Part shown: positions 21,868-28,212 of the stretch, one piece after another | How positions within the stretch are numbered: the stretch's first letter is position 1 | Layout of the letters: every line of letters begins with the position of its first letter | Source: a virus | Length of the DNA: 51,571 nt | Virus record (IMG/VR): IMGVR_UViG_3300031951_000236 | Span: 1-51,571 of that record | Reading direction: 5' to 3' (one strand) | Notes under the pieces: model-generated | Told to the model about the DNA's origin: nothing | The model's input: the letters and a program-made list of their open reading frames with translations, nothing else | Databases searched by the model: none | Made by a program: the position numbers and the translations under genes

Positions 21868-22326
21868 TTAGCATTCGTCTACTGAATTTACATCCCAATC
21901 ATTAATTTCGACATTGCCATTATATGAATCAATTGAAATAGTCTCATAGACAAATGAATCCAAATCGAAGTCTTCTACTTCATTCATTGGAATTTCAACC
22001 ACACCGTTAATTGTTACATTTGCAGTGAACTCAATTGTCTTTACTGGGGTGTGGCCAAGGATTTCGCAGAGGTCATTTAAAATTTCTGCAGCCTCTGTAT
22101 TTGGATTGTACCAAGATTCCTCAGTCATATTATCGATGATTCTACTAATTGTATAATTAAGTTCATCGATTCTTGTTGTCATCTTGCGTTGACGGTCCAA
22201 CTCCCATTCTAGGTCGTTAACCTTGATAGTTGGAAAAGAGACTACATCATTCTCAATCTTCTTGTAAGTTACAAGTTGATTTGCATTGTAGTGCTCAGGT
22301 GCCTGCACCTCATTAGTTGTCTCCAT
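21868..22326 (-). CDS. Hypothetical phage protein (152 aa)
   Basis: METTNEVQAPEHYNANQLVT start, a central helix, then FTANVTINGVVEIPMNEVED and DWDVNSVDEC. The C-terminal beta/acidic part resembles other actinophage proteins. AAAGG lies upstream of this ATG, which overlaps the end of the upstream gene by 14 bases. Function unknown. Confidence 0.68.
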   Translation of the reverse strand: METTNEVQAPEHYNANQLVTYKKIENDVVSFPTIKVNDLEWELDRQRKMTTRIDELNYTISRIIDNMTEESWYNPNTEAAEILNDLCEILGHTPVKTIEFTANVTINGVVEIPMNEVEDFDLDSFVYETISIDSYNGNVEINDWDVNSVDEC

Positions 22327-22588
22327 TTGTGATATCCTTTCCCATTTCGTCCATTTCTTTAATAGTATCAACCATAGCATTTAATTCTGATTCTGTCAAT
22401 AATACATGAGTAACGAGTGTAGTTGTCATAGCAGATAAGGCTGCTGAATACTGGAACATAGCCACAGCGAATTCATCGCTTGACATGCTGTCTTTGTTAT
22501 GGTAAATAGCAGAAGCCATGCTCATTATCATTTCATCATGAACGGCTTCCTGTGTTGCGTTTTGTAGTTCTAGCATTGTTGCTATCAT
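22313..22588 (-). CDS. Hypothetical helical protein (91 aa)
   Basis: MIATMLELQNATQEAVHDEM; MSMASAIYHNKDSMSSDEFA; then a long Met/Thr-rich helix. AGAAAGGAAAAG lies upstream. Its promoter is at 22617-22645. Function unknown. Confidence 0.65.
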   Translation of the reverse strand: MIATMLELQNATQEAVHDEMIMSMASAIYHNKDSMSSDEFAVAMFQYSAALSAMTTTLVTHVLLTESELNAMVDTIKEMDEMGKDITNGDN

Positions 22589-22616
22589 TCTTTTCCTTTC
22601 TTTGGGTCTTATACTA

Positions 22617-22645
22617 AGTTTAGCAAAAATTAGGGAAAAATACAA
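22617..22645 (-). promoter_or_regulatory. Sigma70-type promoter
   Basis: TTGTAT (22640-22645), 17-bp spacer, TAAACT (22617-22622). Confidence 0.7.
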
Positions 22646-22693
22646 ATCCTGGCTTAAAGATTCTTCGGCGTGTCGATGTGATAAAGATCACAG

Positions 22694-22712
22694 GCCCACG
22701 TGGGCTTTTTTG
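22694..22712 (+). terminator. Palindrome followed by T-run on the plus strand
   Basis: GCCCACGTGGGC is a perfect 12-base palindrome followed by TTTTTT on the plus strand. Flanking genes run leftward, so it would stop antisense transcription, or serve as a protein site (CACGTG core). Confidence 0.4.
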
Positions 22713-22717
22713 AGGTG

Positions 22718-22744
22718 GAGCAGTTTTACATCATGCTCAGGATG
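22718..22744 (-). ncRNA. Pseudoknot element, copy 4
   Basis: On the minus strand: CATC/GATG stem 1, loop CTGAGCAT, linker TAAAAC, then TGCTC. It is about 70 bases downstream of the 50-residue gene and upstream of the promoter at 22617-22645. Confidence 0.72.
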
Positions 22745-22813
22745 ATCTCTCTAGGAATACCCGCAAGGACTTTCGCCACTTCATTTTTTAGCGGGGCTTA
22801 TCAAGAGAGAAGA

Positions 22814-22966
22814 TTATGGTTTGATGTATGCGTATGTATACGAATACTTAGCACCACTCTTGACACTCTTGTTTGCGTTTTTTACAAGTGCGTGAGCAGC
22901 AACAGCATTTCTATCTACAAAAGATAGCATTTCTTTCTTGCCTTTGCTAATAGTTAGTTTATACAT
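22814..22966 (-). CDS. Small basic protein (50 aa)
   Basis: MYKLTISKGKKEMLSFVDRN then AVAAHALVKNANKSVKSGAK and a Tyr-rich end. AGAAAGG lies upstream of the ATG. Spacing and composition support coding. It is flanked by pseudoknot copies 4 and 5 and has no promoter of its own, so it is likely transcribed through copy 5. Confidence 0.6.
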   Translation of the reverse strand: MYKLTISKGKKEMLSFVDRNAVAAHALVKNANKSVKSGAKYSYTYAYIKP

Positions 22967-22995
22967 TTGTTTTGCCTTTCTGTTGGGTTGTTGGT

Positions 22996-23023
22996 TGAGC
23001 AGTTTTATTTCATGCTCAGGAAA
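22996..23023 (-). ncRNA. Pseudoknot element, copy 5
   Basis: On the minus strand: TTTC/GAAA stem 1, loop CTGAGCAT, linker TAAAAC, then TGCTCA (6-bp stem 2). It starts about seven bases after the stop at 23030 and lies 30 bases upstream of the 50-residue gene, without a visible promoter between. Confidence 0.75.
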
Positions 23024-23029
23024 GTAATT

Positions 23030-23452
23030 TTACAAGTATCGGGCGATAGCGTTGTAAGTAGAAGTAGAAACTACTTCCTCATCTGTCATCTTGAGAATAC
23101 GAATAGCGTTCTCAAGTTCCTCTTTCATCTCTGTATAAGAGTGGCGATGGATTTGCTCAAACTCTCGTTGTGGTTCAGCAGGAAACTCCTTCTCATCACA
23201 TTGTAAATCAAAATCTACATTGAGAGTCTTGTTCCAAGAACGATAGTTAGTGCGGAAGTTTTCTGCCTTTGCCACATTAGCAATAGCAAACTTACCAAGT
23301 TCCTTTTTCCACTTCTCATAGGACTTTTGATACTTTGCTTCGTTTTCCTCTTGCGTAGCATAGTCTTTTTCTAGTTTTGCTAGACGAGTTTCTAGTGCCT
23401 TGATTACCTTAGTTGTTGCGATTTTTACATTTATCGCTTTTCCTCTTGCCAT
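23030..23452 (-). CDS. Coiled-coil protein (140 aa)
   Basis: MARGKAINVKIATTKVIKAL and an extended Lys/Glu-rich helix (TRLAKLEKDYATQEENEAKY). AGAAAGG precedes the ATG and the promoter is at 23490-23518. No family is recognised; it looks like a small helical or oligomerising protein. Confidence 0.7.
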   Translation of the reverse strand: MARGKAINVKIATTKVIKALETRLAKLEKDYATQEENEAKYQKSYEKWKKELGKFAIANVAKAENFRTNYRSWNKTLNVDFDLQCDEKEFPAEPQREFEQIHRHSYTEMKEELENAIRILKMTDEEVVSTSTYNAIARYL

Positions 23453-23489
23453 TTGTTTTTTCCTTTCTTATGGGTTTTGGGTTATTTAT

Positions 23490-23518
23490 AGTTTAGCATT
23501 TTTAGTGCTAAAAATCAA
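23490..23518 (-). promoter_or_regulatory. Sigma70-type promoter adjoining pseudoknot copy 6
   Basis: TTGATT (23513-23518), 17-bp spacer, TAAACT (23490-23495). The -35 begins one base after the 3' end of pseudoknot copy 6, so the pseudoknot belongs to the upstream transcript. Confidence 0.72.
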
Positions 23519-23519
23519 G

Positions 23520-23549
23520 TGAGCAGTTTTAGTAGTCATGCTCAGGACT
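23520..23549 (-). ncRNA. Pseudoknot element, copy 6
   Basis: On the minus strand: AGTC/GACT stem 1, loop CTGAGCAT, linker ACTAAAAC, then TGCTCA. It starts about 18 bases after the stop of the 55-residue gene. Confidence 0.74.
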
Positions 23550-23567
23550 TTTCCTGTTATTTAGGAA

Positions 23568-23735
23568 TTACTTTGCTGTCCAAGTTGTCCAGCGAGGTGT
23601 GCCATTTACATCAAGTTTTACACGAACAGAAGTTCCGTCTGTGTTTGGCTTGATTTCTGTAATTGTGCCTGTGACCTTTGACTTCTGTGAAGTGTAGAGG
23701 TCGCCTACCTTGTAAGTTGCTGTATTTACTGCCAT
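23568..23735 (-). CDS. Hypothetical protein (55 aa)
   Basis: MAVNTATYKVGDLYTSQKSK, VTGTITEIKPNTDGTSVRVK, ending RWTTWTAK. Appears as a small beta-barrel. AAAGGAG lies upstream of this ATG. Its promoter is at 23769-23797. Confidence 0.65.
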   Translation of the reverse strand: MAVNTATYKVGDLYTSQKSKVTGTITEIKPNTDGTSVRVKLDVNGTPRWTTWTAK

Positions 23736-23768
23736 TTGTTTTTCTCCTTTGTTGTTGGTTATGTTATT

Positions 23769-23797
23769 ATTATGACATTTATTTTTTGGGTTGTCAA
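23769..23797 (-). promoter_or_regulatory. Sigma70-type promoter
   Basis: TTGACA (23792-23797), 17-bp spacer, CATAAT (23769-23774). Confidence 0.78.
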
Positions 23798-23829
23798 GTC
23801 CAAAATCTAAAAATCTCATTATTTGAGAT

Positions 23830-23901
23830 TTATAGCCCATTACTGCCTGCTAGGGATAGCAGTACAAGTAATAAACTTATTATTATCCAATAGGTGTCCA
23901 T
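23830..23901 (-). CDS. Membrane micropeptide (23 aa)
   Basis: MDTYWIIISLLLVLLSLAGS ending NGL: essentially one hydrophobic helix. AGGA lies upstream of the ATG, seven bases after the gp88-family stop. A hairpin CTGCTA-GGGA-TAGCAG (23847-23862) sits within its coding sequence. The call rests on the RBS and composition. Confidence 0.45.
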   Translation of the reverse strand: MDTYWIIISLLLVLLSLAGSNGL

Positions 23902-23907
23902 TTTGTC

Positions 23908-24627
23908 CTATTTCTTCTTAGCCGAGAATACTATGTCTGCCTTATTATCTACGCATAGACTACATTTTACACAAGCAGACCCGTCTTTGTCAATTAGTGG
24001 AATAGCCTTTTTATTCTCAGGACACTTAGCACCCACTTTGCCTATCATTGCCTTTAGATCTGCCTGCCCAATTGCGAAGGTATCTGCAAGGTATGCTAAT
24101 CTAATTCCATTATCCTTATTTAGTCTAATAGCGGTTTCAGTGTTATCTTTATCTGTAGAGTAATAGAGGCTAAGATTTTCGATACCCTGCAGAATTTCTG
24201 CTGCGCTATCTACACGGGTGTATACCCAAAACTTAATATCAGGATTATCTAGAATAACTGTTTTCCAGGCATTAGTATAAGTATCATTAAAGAAATCGCC
24301 ATCCCAGTGAATACGAAATAGTTTAGGGGCGTCTTTCTTATCACAATCTTGCTTGAAATCATTTATCATTTCCTGCAATAGGTTTTGCATTGTTTCTAGA
24401 TCTGCGTCTTTCAACAATTCCCAGTTGTGTAATAGTACAGCCTTTACGCCTTTGTAGATTCTTTCAAGTTTTCCTGCATAGCAAACGCTCTCACAAGTGT
24501 TAGTGGCACCAGGACACGAGAAAGCCTTTCCAGCAGGCAATCCAAAGGTGTTGGCAATTGTTGGGGTTTTTCCATTTTTTGAGACAGCATTAGTCACCTT
24601 CCTATCCATTGAACGCTTTAGTTTCAT
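23908..24627 (-). CDS. Gp88-family phage protein
   Basis: 239 residues. KTPTIANTFGLPAGKAFSCP, GATNTCESVCYAGKLERIYK, HWDGDFFNDTYTNAW and FWVYTRVDSA match the phage gene product 88 family, which has a conserved Cys set (CPGATNTCESVCYAG) and a C-terminal CVKCSLC. The cysteines may bind a metal or cluster; biochemical role unknown. A promoter at 24648-24676 and AGAAAGG precede it. Confidence 0.85.
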   Translation of the reverse strand: MKLKRSMDRKVTNAVSKNGKTPTIANTFGLPAGKAFSCPGATNTCESVCYAGKLERIYKGVKAVLLHNWELLKDADLETMQNLLQEMINDFKQDCDKKDAPKLFRIHWDGDFFNDTYTNAWKTVILDNPDIKFWVYTRVDSAAEILQGIENLSLYYSTDKDNTETAIRLNKDNGIRLAYLADTFAIGQADLKAMIGKVGAKCPENKKAIPLIDKDGSACVKCSLCVDNKADIVFSAKKK

Positions 24628-24647
24628 TGGGTCCTTTCTTTATTTTT

Positions 24648-24676
24648 ATTGTATCATTTATTTTCAGTGAGGTCAA
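24648..24676 (-). promoter_or_regulatory. Sigma70-type promoter of the gp88-family gene
   Basis: TTGACC (24671-24676), 17-bp spacer, TACAAT (24648-24653). It lies inside the end of the preceding 45-residue gene. Confidence 0.72.
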
Positions 24677-24791
24677 ATTTTTTGTGCTTAATCTTTCGGG
24701 AATATTGTTTTTTATTCCTTAATGGGGTGGCAGCATTAGATCTGCGTAGGTCTTGCAATCTACGAATTTCCTCAGCACTTTTCTTAAACAT
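24654..24791 (-). CDS. Small basic protein (45 aa)
   Basis: MFKKSAEEIRRLQDLRRSNA, then Lys/Arg-rich to the end (KKQYSRKIKHKKFDLTENK). A TAAGAT six bases upstream of the ATG with a -35 at 24821-24826 makes it a leaderless gene. Its composition suggests nucleic-acid binding. Confidence 0.55.
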   Translation of the reverse strand: MFKKSAEEIRRLQDLRRSNAATPLRNKKQYSRKIKHKKFDLTENK

Positions 24792-24797
24792 AAATTA

Positions 24798-24826
24798 ATC
24801 TTATCATAAAAATATTAAAAATGCAA
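24798..24826 (-). promoter_or_regulatory. Sigma70-type promoter, leaderless
   Basis: TTGCAT (24821-24826), 17-bp spacer, TAAGAT (24798-24803), six bases before the ATG at 24791. Confidence 0.7.
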
Positions 24827-24875
24827 ATGTGGAGTTTCTACTCAAATCGGACATTTCGGACGGGACGTGGGCTTT

Positions 24876-25100
24876 TTAGCGAATTACAAATAATTTAAAA
24901 GTTGCATAGTCATCAAACTCTTGAATATCTTTTTCACCAAATTCATTTTGATAACCTATTGCAAATCCACTTGGCAAAGAAGTGATTGCAATTACTTGCA
25001 CCACTTCCTCATCAATCTCAATTAAATCATTTTCCATTAACTGATCTATATTGAGTATATCAACAAAAGCATATTCCATGCCTTTTATTGTAGCAGACAT
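24876..25100 (-). CDS. Hypothetical protein (74 aa)
   Basis: MSATIKGMEYAFVDILNIDQ, a small acidic protein with beta strands (VVQVIAITSLPSGFAIGYQN). Start placed at 25100, immediately after the upstream stop; the internal Met at residue 8 is an alternative. Function unknown. Confidence 0.62.
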   Translation of the reverse strand: MSATIKGMEYAFVDILNIDQLMENDLIEIDEEVVQVIAITSLPSGFAIGYQNEFGEKDIQEFDDYATFKLFVIR

Positions 25101-25310
25101 TTAGCGAATGCTTACCTCTCCGTTACGATAAAATGTTTTTGTATACATTTTTCCTAGTGGGTCAGATAGGTTATAGGTTGCGTATTCTTTAGCATCTCCA
25201 AAGTCCACGCATTTAGTCCAAGCATCTACCGCTTCAAGCATGTCAGATACTCGCAGCGTATTTACCAATTCTCCGTCATACGAAGTAGTTAGAGCATAAG
25301 TGTATTCCAT
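25101..25310 (-). CDS. Hypothetical protein (69 aa)
   Basis: MEYTYALTTSYDGELVNTLR, then DMLEAVDAWTKCVDFGDAKE and a short basic tail. AGAGG precedes the ATG at 25310, two bases after the upstream stop. Function unknown. Confidence 0.65.
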   Translation of the reverse strand: MEYTYALTTSYDGELVNTLRVSDMLEAVDAWTKCVDFGDAKEYATYNLSDPLGKMYTKTFYRNGEVSIR

Positions 25311-25311
25311 T

Positions 25312-25593
25312 TTAGTATTCCTCTCTTTCAATAATCCACGCATCTAGGTGGTGTTGTTCAATAATAGCCCACGCAGGAGCAGTAGTCAAACCCTTATAGG
25401 TCACGCCTTCAGGCATAGGTATTTCTAAATCCCAAAGTCCAGCATCATTAACCGCATCTATGGCTTCAACGCAGGGCTGAACCATAAACTTAGGAACGGG
25501 CGGGTAATGATTAGCAGATAGGTGTATCGCTATCTGACTTTCAATATCTAAATTATCAGCAAGAGCCAAATCACTAGCAAAATTACTTCCCAT
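25312..25593 (-). CDS. Conserved phage protein (93 aa)
   Basis: DIESQIAIHLSANHYPPVPK and FMVQPCVEAIDAVNDAGLWD with a final AIIEQHHLDAWI. This matches a small protein type I associate with actinophage operons. It is preceded by a CxxC gene and followed by a coupled gene. Function unknown. Confidence 0.7.
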   Translation of the reverse strand: MGSNFASDLALADNLDIESQIAIHLSANHYPPVPKFMVQPCVEAIDAVNDAGLWDLEIPMPEGVTYKGLTTAPAWAIIEQHHLDAWIIEREEY

Positions 25594-25594
25594 A

Positions 25595-25810
25595 TTAGTT
25601 AGCCTCCATACTCATTAGCAATTCAGGCTCGGAGAGTAGCCCATTATCCCAAATTACATCTCCGTCATCATCAAGAATAATATCATAGATATTACACTCG
25701 CAACTTTCAATTTCATATTCGTCATCACTAGACCCCCAATATGAGTAGCCTTTACCATTACACAAATCGCAGTTAGCGATTAGTTTTAGAGCAATTTCCA
25801 ATTTATCCAT
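25595..25810 (-). CDS. Zinc-ribbon-like protein (71 aa)
   Basis: CDLCNGKGYSYWG and SCECN: a DnaJ-like CxxCxGxG half plus a CxC pair, probably one zinc site. Acidic C-terminal half. AGAAAGG and a promoter (25839-25867) precede it. Confidence 0.68.
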   Translation of the reverse strand: MDKLEIALKLIANCDLCNGKGYSYWGSSDDEYEIESCECNIYDIILDDDGDVIWDNGLLSEPELLMSMEAN

Positions 25811-25838
25811 TTTTCATTTCCTTTCTTTCAATACTGAA

Positions 25839-25867
25839 ATCCTATCAGAGAGGGCTGACAAAATCAA
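25839..25867 (-). promoter_or_regulatory. Sigma70-type promoter with GCGTGTC box
   Basis: TTGATT (25862-25867), 17-bp spacer, TAGGAT (25839-25844). A GCGTGTC box lies four bases upstream of the -35. Confidence 0.72.
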
Positions 25868-25902
25868 ATCTGACACGCCCTGTCCGATATGTCCGTTTTG
25901 TC

Positions 25903-26400
25903 CTACCATGAGGACTGATAGTAGAATGATAGATTTTCAAAGTCAGGTCTATCAATAAGGGGCTGCAATTGATTAATAGTATCCATTAAGTCTTTCCAAT
26001 ACCATTCATCAATATCAGTATTACCAAAGAAAAATCCTTCTCTTGGCGGTAGCAAATTAGGGTCTTTATTAGTAATTGCCAAAGTGCAAGTATTTACTAA
26101 TTCCTTTATCTTATTATGAGATACATAGTATTCACCGCAGTCATCTTCACCACGCTGAACATTGATAACAAACCAATTGTGTATCTGATTAGACTTACGC
26201 CAATAGGCTACATTTACAGATACATCTACACCATAGATACTTTCTACATCTACAAGAGTAGCAACACCAGCAGCATTTACCACATCAGTCCATTGTGAAG
26301 CGGTAGCCTCAGAATATCTTGTATCGCTATCACGATCAAGTTTATCCCATTCAATTTTATTAATGTGCTTACGAGCACTTAAATACATATCTAATCCCAT
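25903..26400 (-). CDS. Conserved phage protein (165 aa)
   Basis: MGLDMYLSARKHINKIEWDK, then VNVAYWRKSNQIHNWFVINV, GEDDCGEYYVSHNKIKELVN and LLPPREGFFFGNTDIDEWYW. This is a recognisable family widely found in phages (YWRKxNxIHxWF motif). Function unknown. No clear promoter of its own is visible within 60 bases. Confidence 0.78.
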   Translation of the reverse strand: MGLDMYLSARKHINKIEWDKLDRDSDTRYSEATASQWTDVVNAAGVATLVDVESIYGVDVSVNVAYWRKSNQIHNWFVINVQRGEDDCGEYYVSHNKIKELVNTCTLAITNKDPNLLPPREGFFFGNTDIDEWYWKDLMDTINQLQPLIDRPDFENLSFYYQSSW

Positions 26401-26418
26401 TTTATTTATTTTCCTTTC

Positions 26419-26619
26419 TTATAGGTCTGATACTTTTACAGCAATAGTAGCCCAACGATTTCCATTGAACCGAATTGAATAGGCTTGATAATCTGTACCT
26501 ACCCATACATCATCACGCTTTTCAGCAAAATTTATTTCTCCGCCCTGATATTTACGAGCAAAAGAAGTCGGTCTGTAATACTGTCCGACAAGTAAATCTT
26601 CAATTGAATAACTTCTCAT
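26419..26619 (-). CDS. Hypothetical protein, paralogue A (66 aa)
   Basis: MRSYSIEDLLVGQYYRPTSF then AEKRDDVWVGTDYQAYSIRF and TIAVKVSDL. It is paralogous to the protein at 27438-27638 (Y-I-LL-G--YR start, ISAEKHPACVW/FAEKRDDVW, TLAVR/TIAVK end). A small beta-rich domain of unknown function. Promoter at 26650-26678. Confidence 0.68.
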   Translation of the reverse strand: MRSYSIEDLLVGQYYRPTSFARKYQGGEINFAEKRDDVWVGTDYQAYSIRFNGNRWATIAVKVSDL

Positions 26620-26649
26620 TGAATTTCCTTTCTTTATTTTTAGGCTTCC

Positions 26650-26678
26650 AGCCTATCATTTTTTATCCGTAAAAACAA
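26650..26678 (-). promoter_or_regulatory. Sigma70-type promoter with GCGTGTCG box
   Basis: TTGTTT (26673-26678), 17-bp spacer, TAGGCT (26650-26655). A GCGTGTCG box (26681-26688) lies two bases upstream of the -35. Confidence 0.68.
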
Positions 26679-26721
26679 ATCGACACGCCGTAAAACTAAA
26701 TAATTGTGTCCTAATTCACAT

Positions 26722-26741
26722 TGTGGATAACCTGTGGATAA
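26722..26741 (-). promoter_or_regulatory. Tandem DnaA-box-like sites
   Basis: Two perfect TGTGGATAA (TTATCCACA on the other strand) at 26722-26730 and 26733-26741, spaced by two bases. Such boxes bind DnaA in bacteria, and this spacing is typical of an origin or regulatory site. Confidence 0.45.
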
Positions 26742-26750
26742 CGCCACGTG

Positions 26751-26788
26751 AATTTTTTCCCAGAAAATTTTAGGGAAAAAATTTTTTT
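26751..26788. terminator. Bidirectional terminator-like inverted repeat
   Basis: AATTTTTTCCC (26751-26761) and GGGAAAAAATT (26773-26783) form an 11-bp stem followed by T-rich sequence. It lies downstream of the leftward gene ending at 26874. Confidence 0.6.
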
Positions 26789-26873
26789 GTTACTTAATTA
26801 TTTTTTGCGCCTCTTAGTATAAAATAAATTGAGAGCAATAAAAATAATTGTGTAAGTATTGTTAGAAATCTGC

Positions 26874-27065
26874 TCATACAGGGATCAACCCTAACTCATC
26901 AACACCGCAAGCCTTTTCAAATTTTGCTTTATCAAATCTTTCGTTATCGCTTGCGAAGTATTGAGCGAATTCCTCCACTAAATCCTCAAAGACTTGGGGA
27001 TGAATTTCATCCGCAAATCCTTTTAGAATGTTTGAAGTTTGAACATAGTCTTTTCGTGTCATCAT
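26874..27065 (-). CDS. Hypothetical protein (63 aa)
   Basis: MMTRKDYVQTSNILKGFADE then QVFEDLVEEFAQYFASDNER. Small acidic helical protein resembling actinophage operon members with an MTRKDYV start. Coupled to the upstream gene by TAATG. Function unknown. Confidence 0.66.
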   Translation of the reverse strand: MMTRKDYVQTSNILKGFADEIHPQVFEDLVEEFAQYFASDNERFDKAKFEKACGVDELGLIPV

Positions 27066-27322
27066 TAGAGAGTTCCCCCTAATAGAATAAACGCATGGCT
27101 TCCACCTTCATTTATTCTTTCTAGTTCTCTGATTAGTTCATCAGTAGAAAGTTTGGATGGGTCACCAATTATGTCACGCACCGCATCCTCATTTAGTTTT
27201 TCAAATACGCCTGCTGGCAAGTTTTGAATTTGTGGTAGAAATTCTGAGTTAGAATAAACTCGTGAAATAAAATTTACACCCTGAGCGGTGAATGGGAAAT
27301 CTGTGTAAGTTGTTGTAGTCAT
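27065..27322 (-). CDS. Hypothetical protein (85 aa)
   Basis: MTTTTYTDFPFTAQGVNFIS then LPAGVFEKLNEDAVRDIIGD. The start overlaps the upstream 38-residue gene's stop by TAATG. Function unknown. Confidence 0.66.
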   Translation of the reverse strand: MTTTTYTDFPFTAQGVNFISRVYSNSEFLPQIQNLPAGVFEKLNEDAVRDIIGDPSKLSTDELIRELERINEGGSHAFILLGGTL

Positions 27323-27438
27323 TAGTTTTTACCTTTCTTAGTTGTTGTTTCTACAATTTTAGCGATTTTCTCTAAGTTTGTCAATTGTTGCGCTTTCTGT
27401 TGCGCCTTGATTAGTTCTTGAAATTCGTGTAATTTCAT
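27322..27438 (-). CDS. Small helical protein (38 aa)
   Basis: MKLHEFQELIKAQQKAQQLT followed by a Lys/Thr-rich end. It begins inside TAATG of the upstream gene and ends in TAATG with the next, a chain of stop-start overlaps that strongly supports translation of this very short frame. Probably a helical peptide. Confidence 0.62.
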   Translation of the reverse strand: MKLHEFQELIKAQQKAQQLTNLEKIAKIVETTTKKGKN

Positions 27439-27638
27439 TAGTCATTAGTCCTAACTGCTAGTGTGCGGTAAGCATAACCGCCATTTTGATTTCTAACTTC
27501 TACAAGATACGCCTCAGCGTTCTCATACCATACACAAGCAGGGTGTTTTTCTGCTGAGATGATTTCACCTGTTAGAGTTTTTGAGCGATAGGTTTTGCCA
27601 ATAAGTAGGCTTTCGATAGTGTATAGATTTGCTGACAT
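27438..27638 (-). CDS. Hypothetical protein, paralogue B (66 aa)
   Basis: MSANLYTIESLLIGKTYRSK then SAEKHPACVWYENAEAYLVE, RTLAVRTND. Paralogue of 26419-26619. Promoter at 27673-27701. Confidence 0.68.
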   Translation of the reverse strand: MSANLYTIESLLIGKTYRSKTLTGEIISAEKHPACVWYENAEAYLVEVRNQNGGYAYRTLAVRTND

Positions 27639-27672
27639 TAGTTGTCACCTTTCTTTAGTTTCTAATAATTCT

Positions 27673-27701
27673 ATTATTTCATTTTTTGGTCAAAAAGTCA
27701 A
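27673..27701 (-). promoter_or_regulatory. Sigma70-type promoter
   Basis: TTGACT (27696-27701), 17-bp spacer, AATAAT (27673-27678). A variant box GCGTGTGTC lies four bases upstream of the -35. Confidence 0.65.
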
Positions 27702-27714
27702 ATTTGACACACGC

Positions 27715-27813
27715 TTAGGCGGTGTGATTATGCTCACACTTAGCCTCAATTTCGTGTCCGAATTCTTCCACGAGTTCCTCGTAGATTTCGTCCATATAGT
27801 CTAAATAGTCCAT
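27715..27813 (-). CDS. Acidic microprotein (32 aa)
   Basis: MDYLDYMDEIYEELVEEFGH then EIEAKCEHNHTA. Almost entirely acidic helix with a C-terminal CEHNH. AAAGG lies about 13 bases upstream of the ATG. It is the first gene after the leader RNA at 27844-27897, so it, not a protein of known role, is the first product of this operon. Confidence 0.55.
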   Translation of the reverse strand: MDYLDYMDEIYEELVEEFGHEIEAKCEHNHTA

Positions 27814-27843
27814 GAGTTGAACCAACCTTTCTTTAGTAGTTTT

Positions 27844-27897
27844 AGGGTCTTATTTGCTAGGCTCACCCTTTCGGTTTATTTGCTAGGCTCATACCCT
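27844..27897 (-). ncRNA. Leader RNA with duplicated TGAGCC..GCAAATAA motif (twin 1)
   Basis: On the minus strand the leader has AGGGT, TGAGCCTAGCAAATAA, a short hairpin ACC..GGT, a second TGAGCCTAGCAAATAA, then ACCCT closing the outer stem. The two 16-nt copies are at 27876-27891 and 27850-27865 and lie in a symmetric internal loop. It begins about 20 bases after the promoter's -10. A matching structure occurs upstream of the divergent operon at 28875-28942. Confidence 0.62.
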
Positions 27898-27917
27898 TAT
27901 TTAATTGTTATAGTAGA

Positions 27918-27946
27918 ATACTAGCAGAAAAATCTCAAAAAGTCAA
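27918..27946 (-). promoter_or_regulatory. Promoter of leader RNA twin 1
   Basis: TTGACT (27941-27946), 17-bp spacer, TAGTAT (27918-27923), with a GCGTGTCG box (27949-27956) two bases upstream. The -35 to +15 region is nearly identical to the divergent promoter at 28817-28845. Confidence 0.8.
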
Positions 27947-28026
27947 ATCGACACGCTGGACAATTCGGACATTTTAAAGTGATTTACACCACATCTTATG
28001 CGACACGCCCGACTGCGGGGGACGTG

Positions 28027-28054
28027 AAAATTTTGCGGTTTTTATTCCGCAAAA
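28027..28054 (-). terminator. Rho-independent terminator
   Basis: On the minus strand TTTTGCGG (28047-28054) pairs with CCGCAAAA (28031-28038), followed by TTTT. It follows the stop of the 49-residue gene at 28063-28212. Confidence 0.8.
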
Positions 28055-28062
28055 GTTTTTAT

Positions 28063-28212
28063 TTATTCTACAACATCTAGAACATCAAACACATCAAACT
28101 TTTTCAAATCGTTTTCTGACAACGCTAGAAAAATTTTGTTTAAATCAAAAACAGCATTTAGATCTGTTTCTGCTTCAGTAACGAAACTGATAAGAACATT
28201 TTTCTTAGTCAA
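28063..28212 (-). CDS. Hypothetical protein (49 aa), TTG start
   Basis: Encodes MTKKNVLISFVTEAETDLNA, then VFDLNKIFLALSENDLKKFD and VLDVVE. AGGAGG lies seven bases before a TTG start, a perfect Shine-Dalgarno distance. It overlaps the preceding gene's stop by eight bases. Function unknown. Confidence 0.6.
   Translation of the reverse strand: MTKKNVLISFVTEAETDLNAVFDLNKIFLALSENDLKKFDVFDVLDVVE

Noticed and set aside
22290-22310. A seventh pseudoknot-like site (CCTGAGCA) in the 152-residue gene
   Set aside because: It is in coding sequence, lacks the TGCTCA partner at the right distance and has no stem 1.
23847-23862. Terminator downstream of the gp88-family gene
   Set aside because: The hairpin is perfect but has no T-run and lies inside the 23-residue coding frame, so I record it only there.
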